Shown here piece by piece: positions 48,083-58,262 of a stretch of 64,000 bases of DNA. The notes under the pieces are model-generated. The model worked only from the letters and a program-made list of their open reading frames with translations. It was not told the DNA's origin and ran no database searches. The position numbers and the translations under genes are program-made. Within the stretch, counting starts at the first letter, position 1, and every line of letters starts with the position of its first letter. Origin of the DNA: Sipunculus nudus (taxonomy: Eukaryota > Annelida > Sipuncula > Golfingiida > Sipunculidae); NCBI GenBank assembly GCA_026874595.1, contig CM049307.1, positions 51,335,370 to 51,399,369 of the forward strand, read 5' to 3'.

Positions 48083-48225
48083 CAGTAAAACCTCGCATAA
48101 CGACCACCTCAGTTCAGCGACCACCTAAAATTGACGACCACTATTTCACAGTCCCAATTCCCTTTTGCTCTTATATCGGACCACCTTATTGAGATCGGTG
48201 GTCGTTACTTCGAGGTTTCATTGTA
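48081..48225. mobile_element. pogo/Tigger-like (mariner superfamily) MITE, 141 bp
   Basis: CAGTAAAACCTCGCATAACGACCACC (48083) and GGTGGTCGTTACTTCGAGGTTTCATTG (to 48223) are terminal inverted repeats flanked on both sides by TA (48081-48082 and 48224-48225). Several internal CGACCAC motifs continue the symmetry. TA targets and CAGT.AAACCTCG ends are typical of the pogo/Tigger group. Too short to code for anything. Confidence 0.85.
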
Positions 48226-48670
48226 CCACAATAAAAATTGGAAGTCAAGGTATTTTATCCAATCGATTACACGCTTTATTTAATATATCCTTATGTGTCG
48301 TTGAAAATTAGAAAAAAATTACATCTATTGACTTTATAGCACGTGCTTTGTAAGCAATTTCTTCATGACAGCGTTTATACAGTGCTTGACGTCATATTCG
48401 ACAGATTTACATTTCGCGATATATCCTTTTCACTGTTTCGCGGGGATTCAATGTTCGCGATCTCACCATATATAACTTACACAGAGTTTATCAGTCATTT
48501 TATAAAAAGAATTATACAAAGTAATTGTATGCAAAGTTAAATTTGGACGGGCACCCAGTTAACTTTCGACTGGAAATCGCTGTTCAATGCTGACAGATAA
48601 TTTCAAAGGCCTGGTAGTGTACAATATCTATCTTATACTAACCTAACATACACGAACATTTTTTTAATTT
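48226..48670. other. Unassigned DNA with TTCGCG-type patches
   Basis: ATTTCGCGATATATC, TTTCGCGGGGATTCAATG and TTCGCGATC (48410-48460) follow one another, a pattern also seen near 52950 and 53420-53480. Probably a diverged repeat. Confidence 0.4.
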
Positions 48671-48868
48671 TTAAAACCGATCTTTCAGCTGTTCGACATG
48701 CCTTCGAAGATTAGGCCTTTCATTCACGTGGGTTTCTCTTTCGCGAAGAACAAAAATGCAAATACAATATCCTAGTAAGGTTGTAAGGTGGCCCAAAATA
48801 CTTGTTAATGCCTCTGTCTCCCGGCTGATATAAGCAAAATGCCCTATGTGACAATCCTTAAAAGCCAT
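48671..48868 (-). CDS. Possible coding exon with C-terminus, unknown protein
   Basis: The minus strand is open for 65 codons to TAA 48671-48673. The last part (ETHVNERPNLRRHVEQLKDRF) is polar and protein-like. A pyrimidine-rich stretch ending CGCGAAAG just before it could be a splice acceptor, making only the last ~22 codons exonic. No family is recognised and no polyadenylation signal stands out. This is only a candidate. Confidence 0.22.
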   Translation of the reverse strand: MAFKDCHIGHFAYISRETEALTSILGHLTTLLGYCICIFVLRERETHVNERPNLRRHVEQLKDRF

Positions 48869-49079
48869 TTACAAAAAATATAGCGATCAAGTTTACTTAC
48901 ATAATTTAATTAATCGTTAAAGGTTTTAAACTGCCAATACATTTCTTCAAATCCGATTGTTTTATATTTAATTTAGTTAGCATTTTGATTACAGTTCTTA
49001 CAGAAAATTTACCAAACAACCAAACGTCGATTAAAAAACATTATCCCTTCCGACAATAAACATGTAAGCCTGCTTCACA

Positions 49080-49865
49080 TATCCTACGGCCTCCGGCTAA
49101 ATTGCGGATCGCCAGAAAGACGCCGAATTTGAAGCCCGCCAGGTAGTCGAGCGTATTTTACGCTTAAAATCTAACCTGTTACCATCCGTGACCATCACGA
49201 CTCAGTTAGGGCCCCCTACTGAGTCGTGACACAAGCCAAATTTAGAACCCCCCTGCAAGTCCACGCCACGCGTTATTACCGTCTCTCCGCATACAGTCAG
49301 CAGGCACACCGCAGGCAGAAATCTCTCATGCATTCGGAACAATATGCGGATATAATGGGTTATAAAGGAACATTTCACGCACATGGTAGGTGTCGTTGGA
49401 GAGATAAGAAACATATTAAAAGGTCTAGTGGGTTTATTTGAAGTGACACGATACTTGTTAGCAATGAGGCGTTGTCAAAAATGACGAAAATATTTGCATC
49501 CTCATCCGGCCTTATAATGCGATCCTGAGAGTTAGATGCCCAGGCACTCTGGCAAGCCAGTAATCTGGCCATAATGTCAGAGGGCCGATCTGGCGCTAAC
49601 CTGTTACATATCGGACGGTGATCAGGCGATGCCCATTGAACAATGGTGATCAAAAATCGCCCGGCGGCCGACAGTAAACAAAATGTTGTCGGGCGAAGGC
49701 CGCTGGGCATAATGGAAGGCGCCGTTCGAGTTGCGGTCGATGGTCATTTGATCTGTCGATGCCAGCGAGTATACATATGGCATTTTAAAAGATTATCACA
49801 TCATATTTCAAGTCTTACAGAGTGAAGAGCACTACACAGTCACTAAAAGATAATGGCTAGTTAAG
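49080..49865. other. GC-richer block with perfect hairpin
   Basis: Base composition rises clearly compared with flanks. 49196-49229 forms a stem CACGACTCAGT(T)AGGG / CCCTACTGAGTCGTG with a 2-base loop and one bulge. The frames on both strands (49226-49441 +, 49375-49710 -, 49643-49825 +) are not recognised. The block, with 49866-50960, may be a decayed element of different base composition. Confidence 0.45.
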
Positions 49866-50096
49866 ATGCCGCCAAAGAAGACAAAAAGGAGTAAAGAAAC
49901 CCGTTACTAAGAAGAAAGGTAGCACGAGAGCCTGAGTCCGCTTTATCGGAGCATGAACTTAAACCTGAGTTGACAGGAGGAGCCCGGCCGGGGGCCAGTG
50001 GCGTCAATTTATCCTCAAGGGTGGGGGGGGGGGGGGATGACTGGCGTGGAAGTTAGTCAAAATTGGGATAAAACAGACATGTTTATATATATAGAT

Positions 50097-50143
<47 letters not shown>

Positions 50144-50144
50144 T

Positions 50145-50181
<37 letters not shown>

Positions 50182-50960
50182 ATTTATTGTTTTTGTGAAA
50201 CCTATCAGATAAATGTATATACCAATTTATTATAAGTTTTTTTAAAAAAAAGGTATATGTTAATTCTAAACCCTTTAGCTATAAATATTTCATAGTAAAA
50301 TCAAAAATGGAACCAAAGTCTATAATTTATACATTTCATTTGAAATATAAAAAAAAAATATTATTCTCTGAATAGTGGGGGGGGGGGGAGATGATTACAT
50401 TGACCATCCCCCCCCCCCCGCCAAAATGTGGGGGGGGGGATATATACCCCCATCCCCCCTATATTGACGCCCCTGCCGGGGGCCGAAGTAGCCGCCCAAC
50501 AGTGGCCCAACGCCAGCACGGAGCGCGCTCGCAGCTCGTTCGAATTTGTACAGGTCGGGCGGGATACGGGAGGGGTTCGTTCGAGTGTCATGGGGTGCCC
50601 ATGCGGCGGACGCGCAGCTCTGCGGTCCCCGTCAAAATATTTAAGGAAAATTCGTCAAAAATTGTCGGATTGCTGCCCGAATATTGATTACATGTAACTG
50701 CTGCCCGAGTGATCTACGGCCGACCTGTTCACGAGCTCTGTGACCTCAAAAATGCCAACTGGAAAGTCGCTAAATTAAGAAAAGGTTTCGAGGCCCTGCG
50801 AATGTCGGCCGACCCCTAAAATTCGCCGCGGAGCCCCCTGTGATCGAGCAAACACCTGCCGTATTCCTGCCGAAAATGCCCTTTTCAGCTCACAGAGAAG
50901 TCAAGGGGGCTCCGTTTTGGATATGTGACGGCCCCTTAACGGCATATTGGTTTTATCCAA
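49866..50960 (+). pseudogene. Possible decayed ORF with basic N-terminus, split by a MITE
   Basis: An ATG at 49866 opens a lysine/arginine-rich start (MPPKKTKRS, then after a small shift KKPVTKKKGSTRA). Such basic starts occur in retroelement gag/ORF1 proteins. Stops and frameshifts follow, and a hAT MITE is inserted at 49996. Beyond it the GC-rich sequence continues with open frames at 50428-50697 and 50840-51037 but no recognisable domain. The retroelement assignment is inference. Confidence 0.25.
49988..50483. mobile_element. hAT-like MITE, 480 bp, with perfect 8-bp target duplication
   Basis: CAGTGGCGTCAATTTAT (49996) and ATATTGACGCCCCTG (to 50475) are terminal inverted repeats. CCGGGGGC stands on both sides (49988-49995 and 50476-50483), an exact 8-bp duplication, the hAT signature. 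Inside are G-runs next to both ends (50024-50036, 50378-50389), a C-run (50408-50419) and a compound AT microsatellite (50082-50179). No coding capacity. The intact duplication suggests a young insertion. Confidence 0.9.
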
Positions 50961-52223
50961 ACTACAGGCCTGATATTCGGGGTCAAGAACGTATGACATT
51001 ATTTAAACCTATGGCTTTGACGATCTGTATAGAGTGATGCACTGAATCCCATTTATAGCAGACAGCCACGACTGGACGTGATGGCGGATTATAGGCCTCA
51101 TGCACCGGGTGTCTGGTTCTGCGGTCTTGTTGTCCAGTTGTCAGAGATCCTGTCCAGGGACTTAAACATCCATGAAAAACTGCATTATTTTTTATTTGTT
51201 TGTCATTTATAAGGCTGGTAAATGAATTATTACCGTCATTTTTTGTTAGAGAATACATAATATTGGCTGGAAACGGAACAACTTACTCGGAAACATGCCG
51301 TGTATTGTATGGATATGTCTCTCTCAAACTAAGAATTAATTAATTTTTTGAAAGAATCATACATTAATTTTAACGTTTTCTATAACATCTCTCATAAGTT
51401 CTTAATCTTTGTTATGTTACCATCGTAAATTTAATAAAGATTTATAAAGTTTGATTCTACGCCGATTAAGACTGTTCTTATGTCTTTGAAGGCGAAAAAT
51501 TATAAAGTAACATAGTTAAGATTAAACTTTAGGTCAGGGTTGTATCTATATTTGTATGAAGTCATTATTTTCCTCGATACGACGAAACAGCATGCAAAAC
51601 GTATCGGTAACCGCATCGACGTACAGTATCTATATGTATCGTTGAAGCAGTTGAATACCAGTTGACCAGGGTCATCGGAGATAGAGGCCTTTTATCTTCA
51701 AGAGTGAACCAAAACAACTTGATCTTGTGTTTGTATGGAAAGCTCATTTTTATAACGTGAATATTATAAGTGAATAAGGAATGAAAATATGACAAAACTT
51801 AATTCGTTGCAGAAATATAACACTCTTTGCAAACTTATACCAGAGTCAGTCATATGATGAAAACCTTGTGCATGAGTGATCGTTGAAATGCAATTACTAA
51901 ATATTTACTCATGATCAAGGTTTTCATTCCCTGACTAAAGAAAATTGTACATCTTAGAAATTCCAGAATTACAACTGCACATTTCCATTTGCAACTGCAA
52001 AAATAGGGGTCAATGGCATGTTGAACTAGATTACGAGTAATAGGGAATCTGCTATGGAGTATTCCAATAAGGTCAAGGTCAAAAACAAATATCAGGTGCA
52101 ATACCGTAACCTAAGACTAATAGAGTTCTTTAATTGCAATATTGAAAATCAGCCATACTGGAGATCACACGCAAACAAAAATGACAGAAAGAAAAAGAAG
52201 AAGAATATGCAGAACAGAAGAAG

Positions 52224-52260
<37 letters not shown>

Positions 52261-52355
52261 CAATATTGACATCGGTGGTTTTGCTATCAGGTCAGAAGAA
52301 GGTCGACTCACAGAAAAGTGATACCATAATATCAATAAAAAAATTAAAAGCAAAC
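50961..52355. repeat. AT-rich DNA with diverged repeat, hairpin and (GA)n
   Basis: 51660-51820 and 51840-52000 resemble 63110-63420 (GGTCATC.GAGA.AGAGG, GCAGAAATATAACA, TATACCAGAG, CCAGAATTAC..CTGCAC). 51847-51940 can fold: GATGAAAACCTTG.GCATGAGT pairs with ACTCATGATCAAGGTTTTCATTC. A GA tract lies at 52211-52260. No gene recognised. Confidence 0.5.
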
Positions 52356-52415
52356 CTTTAAGTCTTCACTGTTACTTGCTGGACAGGGCAGGGTGGCTCC
52401 GTTGATAAGAATAGC
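52356..52415 (-). CDS. Candidate internal exon, 20 codons (AILINGATLPCPASNSEDLK)
   Basis: On the minus strand a strong acceptor (ACATTTTTTGTTTCTCAG) precedes 60 bases that read as 20 sense codons, followed by AAG|GTTTGC as donor. The other two frames contain stops. Phase is 0 at both sides, compatible with the candidate exon at 53925-54098 upstream on the same strand. The pattern INxxLP at this place and the upstream exon vaguely recall mEAK-7/TLDc-domain proteins. That is a weak impression, not an identification. Confidence 0.45.
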
Positions 52416-53924
52416 CTGAGAAACAAAAAATGTGTTTACTTTGTTAATTACATATGTTATGTTATATCATAAGTATATTAGAATAAAAATTAATATAACG
52501 CTATGCTCTGTTTTCTAACCCTTTTTAGTTTATTTGTTTGTAGTAACCTATTGTTAAATTCCAGTGTCTGCCTTCATTAACATTGCAACCAAAATGTTCG
52601 GGTTTTTAGAATTGAGGCTTCTGACCGTGAGGCTTCTGATCTTGAATGTCTGCCAAGGTTTGCACGCAGACAGATGTAACAGATGGCACGTCCTGGGATG
52701 ATAACGAAGTTAAATGATGGACTTGATTTGGTAGAAGTCAGGTCAAAGAAAACTTCTGAATCAATTGCCGCCCTACAGGTCACTATGCACTGAGAACCAA
52801 TCGAGGCTGATTGGTTCAGACAAGTCAGGTACAAGCATATAATGAGTCAAACCGAACGCCAGGTGATAACATCGGTTAAACGTTAGGGGATGGTAGACCT
52901 TGTCCTAGAAGTACTCCCTTTATGCACCTTAATACTGTGGATGGCTTCATATTCGCGAAGCTCAATTTTCCCTTTTTCTTGTTTTTAGAGGTCTTTTCTC
53001 GAATTCGCCAAACACTTACAGGCTCATTTCGTAAGCACATAAAATCAAAACAATCAGTTGACGACCCAAGGAAACATCATAGGAATGATGATATTCCTGT
53101 CTTATTAATGAAGGTCTGGCCTTTACAATAAGGCCAATTTTGTTGTTCCATAGATTCCCCGCTCCTATTTTTCGCGCCTGATTTGTATTTGCAAATGTAG
53201 ATTAGGTCCATGGTAATGCTGCTAATTTGTGCTCTTGCACAAATGCCCCGACAGTATATAAGGTATGAAAAATTGACTTAATTTTATGAATAAATTTAAA
53301 GAATTGGAGCACATTAAATATAAAAAAAAAAATAAATAAGTCGCCAGCTCGCACTATATGTTTGTTCCCAGTGTTTGTTGAACAATGAATTTTGTTGTGT
53401 GTGGCCATTTTTATTAGTAATCGCGAACTTGAAACCTTCGCGAATAAAAAGCCAACCACAGTACTGCTTCCGTGAACGATAAAGCGAACTCTCGTCCCCA
53501 GAATGATCATGTAAAACAGCCAAATGTAACCGATGCTGGTTACCATAATCATAAAGAAAGCCCAAAGCTAGACTTCATAGTTGAAAATCCAGGTGGTCAA
53601 TAAACTAACACGTTATATGTGAATAGAGCCAGTAATGACGTGAAAAAAATGGTGAATGAATAAATTCATAGCGAAGATGTAGATGTGTAAAATATTAATG
53701 TAGTTTGACATAACGATTCTTTCATGAAGTTGCACACGGTTTGGATAACTATATGTTCATGGCGGGTACCAAATTATGGCTTCTGAATGTCTGAAAAATG
53801 GACTTTGATAAAGAAAATTCCTTCTGTGATTGCAACCCTGAAAAATATAAGAAAATAAAAACCACATTGAATCTAATGCAATGAACATGATGCGCACAAC
53901 AATGATGATATCATCTAGCAGAAC
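52416..53924. other. Putative intron or intergenic DNA; weak plus-strand exon-like segment
   Basis: If the two minus-strand exons belong together this is intron. 52991-53110 on the plus strand has TTTTTCTTGTTTTTAG before and ATGAAG|GTCTGG after an open stretch, but lies in a TTCGCG-type repeat area, so I do not call it. 53817-53838 on the minus strand is a good polypyrimidine-CAG acceptor (TTTTCTTATATTTTTCAG) without a clear exon after it. Confidence 0.4.
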
Positions 53925-54098
53925 CAGCTCATCAAGAGGATTTTGCATGAGCCAATAAAGTAAAGCTTCGCTTGTAACAACGCCAACCGAGCAATTATTT
54001 AAACAGGTAATTACATCGGGGCCCTGCCAAGCGTTATTATCATCAGCACAACTAGGCAACACTTCCAACACTTCACACAAACAATTAACGAAAAATGT
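53925..54098 (-). CDS. Candidate coding exon, possibly of an EF-hand/TLDc-type protein
   Basis: 58 open codons on the minus strand with strongly protein-like composition (CLCEVLEVLPSCADDN, NAWQGPDVITCLNN, VTSEALLYWLMQNP). The frame starts after an AG at 54099-54100 with a poor pyrimidine tract and could end at CTG|GTTCTG (53925), a weak donor. It stays open to about 53757 through an AT-rich intron-like tail. The helix-W-L-x-x-x-P pattern resembles EF-hand-like domains preceding TLDc domains, but identity is unproven. With the 52356 exon it would keep phase. Confidence 0.42.
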
Positions 54099-54360
54099 CT
54101 TGTCTCAGAGATGGCTGCCTTATTTATAATAACGCATACACTGGCGAGCCAAATAACTCCTCAGTGCCAGGGCCTGCAACAGTCCCAGGGAGCTCCGGGC
54201 GAGTCAGTTCTAGGTGTGAATTTGGTGATAATGAGGGTGTGGAGTCCACCTAGTTCAAGGCCTATAATACCCTGGGGGAGGCGTTATGCATGGAAGGGAG
54301 ACATGACCCGGTCAACTAACTAATTATATATATTGTTAAGAAGACACATAGCTCAGGGGA
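54099..54360. other. Unassigned DNA 5' of the candidate exon
   Basis: No further exon could be fitted on the minus strand. CCCAGGGAGCTCC-like GC-rich patches only. Confidence 0.4.
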
Positions 54361-54452
54361 AAATACTGGGCTGATCCAGGATTCGAACCCTTATCGGTGG
54401 CGCACATGTCCGGCGTTCCTACCGCTTCGCTAGAAAAGCAGGCTTCACTAGC
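54361..54452 (-). ncRNA. tRNA-derived element (SINE head or tRNA pseudogene)
   Basis: On the minus strand TAGCGAAGCGGTAGG (54418-54432) is a Pol III A-box and GGTTCGAATCC (54379-54389) an exact B-box, spaced as in a tRNA (44 bases between equivalent positions). The acceptor stem does not pair well and no good anticodon arm forms, so it is not a functional tRNA. It lies inside a copy of the satellite unit: the TTTTCCCCTGA...GTGTCTTC.TAACA part continues directly after it. Confidence 0.7.
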
Positions 54453-55346
54453 GAGACAGTTCGGTCCGCTTTTATGTCACCCCGTATAACATCCCCTCTT
54501 AAGAGAGTTCTGCTATCAGAACAAGACTAATTATCCCAGGAGTCACAGTTGGGTGAACTTATTCTCTGGGTCACAAAGTTAACCGTCACGTTGGATGAGC
54601 CCCCATTTTGTTACGGAGACACCTGTTTCAGGGGAAAACAGAGACAGTTTGGTCCGCTTTTATGTCACCCCGTAAAACATCCCCTCTTAAGAGAGTTCTG
54701 CTATCAGAACAAGACTCATTGTCCCAGGAGTCACAGTTGGGTGAACTTATTCTCTGGGTCACAAAGTTAACCGTCACGTTTGATGAGCCCCCAGTTTGTT
54801 ATGAAGACACTTTTTTCAGGGGAAAAACAGGAACAGTTTGGTCCGCTTTTATGTCACCCCATAAAACATCCCCTCTTAAGAGAGTTCTGCTATCAGAACA
54901 AGACTAATTGTCCCAGGAGTCACAGTTGGGTGAACTTATTCTCTGGGTCACAAAGTTAACCGTCACGTTGGATGAGCTCCCAGTGTGTTACGAAGACACC
55001 TTTTTCAGGGGAAAACAGAGACAGTTTGGTCCGCTTTTATGTCACCCAGTAAAACATCCCCTCTTAAGAGAGTTCTGCTATCAGAACAAGACTAATTGTC
55101 CCAGGAGTCACAGTTGGGTGAACTTATTATCTTGGTCACAAAGTTAACCGTCACGTTGGATGAGCCCCAGGTTTGTTACGAAGACACCTTTTTCAGGGGA
55201 AAACAGGGACAGTTTGGTCCGTTTTTATGTCATCCCGCAAAACATGACTTCTTAAGAGAGTTCTGCTTTCAGAACAAGACTAATTATCCCAGGAGTCACT
55301 CATGGGTGAACTAATTCCCTGGGCCAAAAAGTTGACCGTCAAGTTG

Positions 55347-55349
<3 letters not shown>
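54453..55349. repeat. 188-bp satellite, about 4.7 copies
   Basis: GA.ACAGTT.GGTCCGCTTTTATG recurs at 54453, 54641, 54831, 55019 and 55207 (periods 188, 189-190, 188, 188) with about 95 percent identity. The last unit is more diverged. On the minus strand each unit reads ...TTTTCCCCTGAAA.AGGTGTCTTCGTAACA, then AACTGGGGGCTCATCC. This resembles an LTR 3' end followed by a primer-binding site complementary to tRNA-Pro. The frames open across units are an accident of low stop density. Confidence 0.92.

Positions 55350-55431
<82 letters not shown>
55350..55431. repeat. (GA)n microsatellite at the end of the satellite
   Basis: Over 80 bases of pure GA repeat start exactly where the fifth satellite unit breaks off in GGACGAGAG. 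Confidence 0.97.
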
Positions 55432-55435
<4 letters not shown>

Positions 55436-56209
55436 TGCATAAACCAGGACAGGAAAGTTCAGACGATCCCCATCAACAGCGGCTCCTGTAGACACTCTTG
55501 TCGACCTGTAAGTCTATTGATATATTTGGAAATAGAGATTTATAAAACTTCAGAGTTATAATAATGTATAATCACATTTCTTTTGTAAGTGATGACACTT
55601 TCTCCCTCGATTCACTATCAGCTCACGCGAAGGTTTGTATCTCCTGCTGGTGAATATTTATGTTAACTACCTAATTACACCTGAAGCACAATAGCACAGG
55701 GTGTTGTGTAGGTAGATTTTTCCTACAATGATATACCGCGAGATTTCGAATTTACAATGCACTTTTTCCTTTATTTTACCGGCTTGTGCACAAAAATACA
55801 TTTTAAAATACAATTTTATTTTGGGACACTGACGTACAAAGGTATGTTTATTACCTTGTACCTCACTTTTCAATCTTATTTTATGGTAGATATAATCAAC
55901 ACTTCAGCTTTTTGGACAACTATGAAACAAAAAAGAAAATCACAATAAATGCACCATTATCGTATTGAGGATTATTATACAAATATCAACACACGTATAG
56001 AGACGGAAGAACAGACAGGCAAGCAGGCCTATGGGGAATATGGAGTAATGGTCACTGCGGGTGGTGTGCCAGCAGTGTACGCTCAATCATCGATCAGTTG
56101 TGATAGCTCAGGTGAGCGCAATTACAAAAGTGTAGAGACTACAACACGCTTGCTGTTGGGATGTTTACGTAGATTGGTCTGCCGACGTGAGGCACGCGAC
56201 TCCGCCTCC
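55432..56209. other. Unassigned DNA upstream of a promoter-like segment
   Basis: The AT-rich first part has no features. From about 56020 composition becomes GC-richer and includes TGTTTAC and CCGCCTCCC near 56150-56210, plausible transcription-factor sites. Confidence 0.4.
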
Positions 56210-56279
56210 CTCGTGATCAGGTCACGAGTGATTATTGGATATTAATAACAGGCTGGTCTCGCTCTGATCCGTATATAAG
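56210..56279 (+). promoter_or_regulatory. Promoter-like segment: palindrome, inverted CCAAT box, TATA box
   Basis: CTCGTGA TCAGG TCACGAG (56210-56228) is a perfect 7-5-7 dyad. ATTGG (56233-56237) is an inverted CCAAT core. TATATAAG (56272-56279) follows about 35 bases later. A start site would be expected near 56300-56310, about 20 bases before the ATG of the next feature. The order and spacing are those of an animal TATA promoter. Confidence 0.45.
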
Positions 56280-56326
56280 AGTTTACTGTGCGACTGTCAA
56301 GGAAGTCTGCCAGTTCTCGGTTACAG

Positions 56327-56402
56327 ATGCAGGCGTTACCTCTGAACAGCCAAGGAGCCGCGTTTCCTAGGTTTGGCGGAAAGCTTTTCTCCAATTTAAC
56401 AG
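56327..56402 (+). CDS. Candidate first coding exon, unknown protein
   Basis: ATG at 56327 is the first ATG after the TATA box. It opens 25 codons (MQALPLNSQGAAFPRFGG, then KLFSNLT) and reaches ACAG|GTAACG, a good splice donor, giving an exon end at 56402 in phase 1. Without splicing the frame stops about 12 codons later. No domain is recognisable in so short a piece. The 61305-61387 segment has a phase-compatible acceptor. Confidence 0.4.
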
Positions 56403-57799
56403 GTAACGTAACTAAGATTCCTGTACTGTATAAAATGTAAAATCTCACTCGTTTCAAGACAATTTAAAAGCGTTAACATATATGAAAGAACAAAAAGATA
56501 CTGACATTTTCATGGAGGGCATATAAAAATTCCTTCGAATCTATAAATATTTCATTAATTAAGTAAACAAGCACATTTTAATTATCCGAAGGGGCGATGA
56601 TGTTGTGTAGTAAAACACATCAGAATATTGCTAAAAAACATAAAAAAACAAAGGGAAATAAGATATAAATAAAATAAAAGTAATAAGTTATGTTTTTTCA
56701 CTGAAACTTTTTCATTTTCTTAAGTTGAACTAATTCTGAATTAAAAATCATGATATAGCATCATGATATATCCCCTTTAAACAAACATATTTCATATATT
56801 ATACCTCATACCTTGTTAGTAGCATTTTATTTTGTTTTATTATTATTATTATTATTTTTTTTTATTATATTATTATTATAATTATTATTATTATTATTAT
56901 ATATATAAAAATAATAATAATCATCATCATCATCATACAACACCAAGGAGGAGTTATAGAAAAAAAGTCATAGAAAATATACAGTATTTCTATATGTAGC
57001 AGGTATCATAGTAATTTTTGTAATAAAAAGGATAAAAGAGTAATTGTAATGATTGATATGTGCGCTGCAAGCTTCGACAAAACCTGCTTTGGACTCATCA
57101 AAAGGCTATAAGGACACCTACAATTACTTTGCCGTATGACTATAAAACATAAAGGGTTATCCTGCCACCCATCAGCTCCTAAATGAGCCGGTCGCGTTGG
57201 CTGTGATGTAACATATATTCGTTACGCCACCGCGTGCCGATGAATCTATAAGGAAACAACCTTAGTTATAACTACCAGGTCACACGTCGCATATACAATG
57301 CTATATCTCTACAGTTCGCTCTGCAATCATAAAGAGCCATTTCACAAATTGAGACAATCGTGGGAAAATAACGGAATATATTACATTGACACAATCACAC
57401 TTGAAACGCATTAAGATGCTGAAATCTGTCCGACAGTCTAAAATTATAACTTGAAGCCGCACTATATCCTTGGAGATTTCACTATTCGTTATGTACTTTA
57501 TGGAGTCGAACTTCATCAGGGACGGACTTGCCACGGATAGGAGATGATGGACAAGTATCGCAGATGTGCAGGGCTGTATCTTACTTCCTTACTGCTATGT
57601 CTTTGGATACCATTTGGCGCTGATAGAATCTTAGTTGTAATTTTGGAAAACCAAGTACAAGTTATTGGCAAAAATACTAAATGTATTCTGCGGTATCATT
57701 AAATATGCAGATAAGATATGATATAGAAATCTATATAAAATCTCAAGGATTATTCTTGTGAATCAATCGTTTATGTGGAGGGATGGAAAAATTTTCTTT
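56403..57799. other. AT-rich DNA, possible intron, with ATT microsatellite
   Basis: A compound ATT/TAT/ATC run lies at 56838-56937. A minus-strand frame of 77 codons at 57301-57534 is open with no recognisable motif. Nothing else seen. Confidence 0.45.
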
Positions 57800-58262
57800 G
57801 GTAACGCGGTAGCCCTGCCTGTGAATTTAGTATTTCCGTTTGCTACTGAAATGCCTAAAATAAAACGTGATTCCATGTACCAATATACGAGAGCACCTGT
57901 TCTAGGCGTTGCGACACAGCAAGAGTAAGTTTGATGGCTGTGACAGTGGGAGGAATTATGTTTTAATCATTGCATCGTCTTGGCGGGTCTAGTAGCGCGG
58001 TGGTCCTGCCTGGGATTTAGTATTTACATTTGCTTCTCAAACGTCTAAAATAAATCGTGATTCCATGTACCGATAGAGGTGACTCAGTGGCAGCTCTTAT
58101 CACTAAATAGTCGGCCAGAGGGCCGTAACTTAGTTATATAATTTGCCGCAAAGAGATGGTGCCTGTTCTAAGCGTTGCGACACAGCAAGAATTAGTTTGA
58201 TGGCTCTGATAGTGGGAGAAAATATGTTTTAACCATAGCATCGACTGGGCCAGTCGAGTAGC
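57800..58262. repeat. Imperfect tandem duplication, ~200-bp unit
   Basis: GCGGT(A/G)G.CCTGCCTG.GA.TTTAGTATTT, CTAAAATAAA.CGTGATTCCATGTACC, CCTGTTCTA.GCGTTGCGACACAGCAAGA and GTTTGATGGCT recur near 57806-57940 and 58000-58210. The second unit has about 90 extra bases (58072-58160). Confidence 0.8.

Noticed and set aside
52991-53110. Plus-strand exon with acceptor and donor
   Set aside because: It sits in a TTCGCG-type repe­at-like area opposite the putative minus-strand intron, the donor is weak, and the peptide is not recognised.
54549-55314. Overlapping ORFs with repeated MSQESQLGELI-like sequence
   Set aside because: They are translations of the 188-bp satellite. The period is not a multiple of three, and the frames differ from unit to unit.
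54453-55349. CRISPR-like array
   Set aside because: Units are contiguous 188-bp satellite copies without unique spacers, and the DNA is eukaryotic.
57301-57534. 77-codon minus-strand ORF
   Set aside because: Open but with no recognisable motif, no clear splice context and no support from neighbours.
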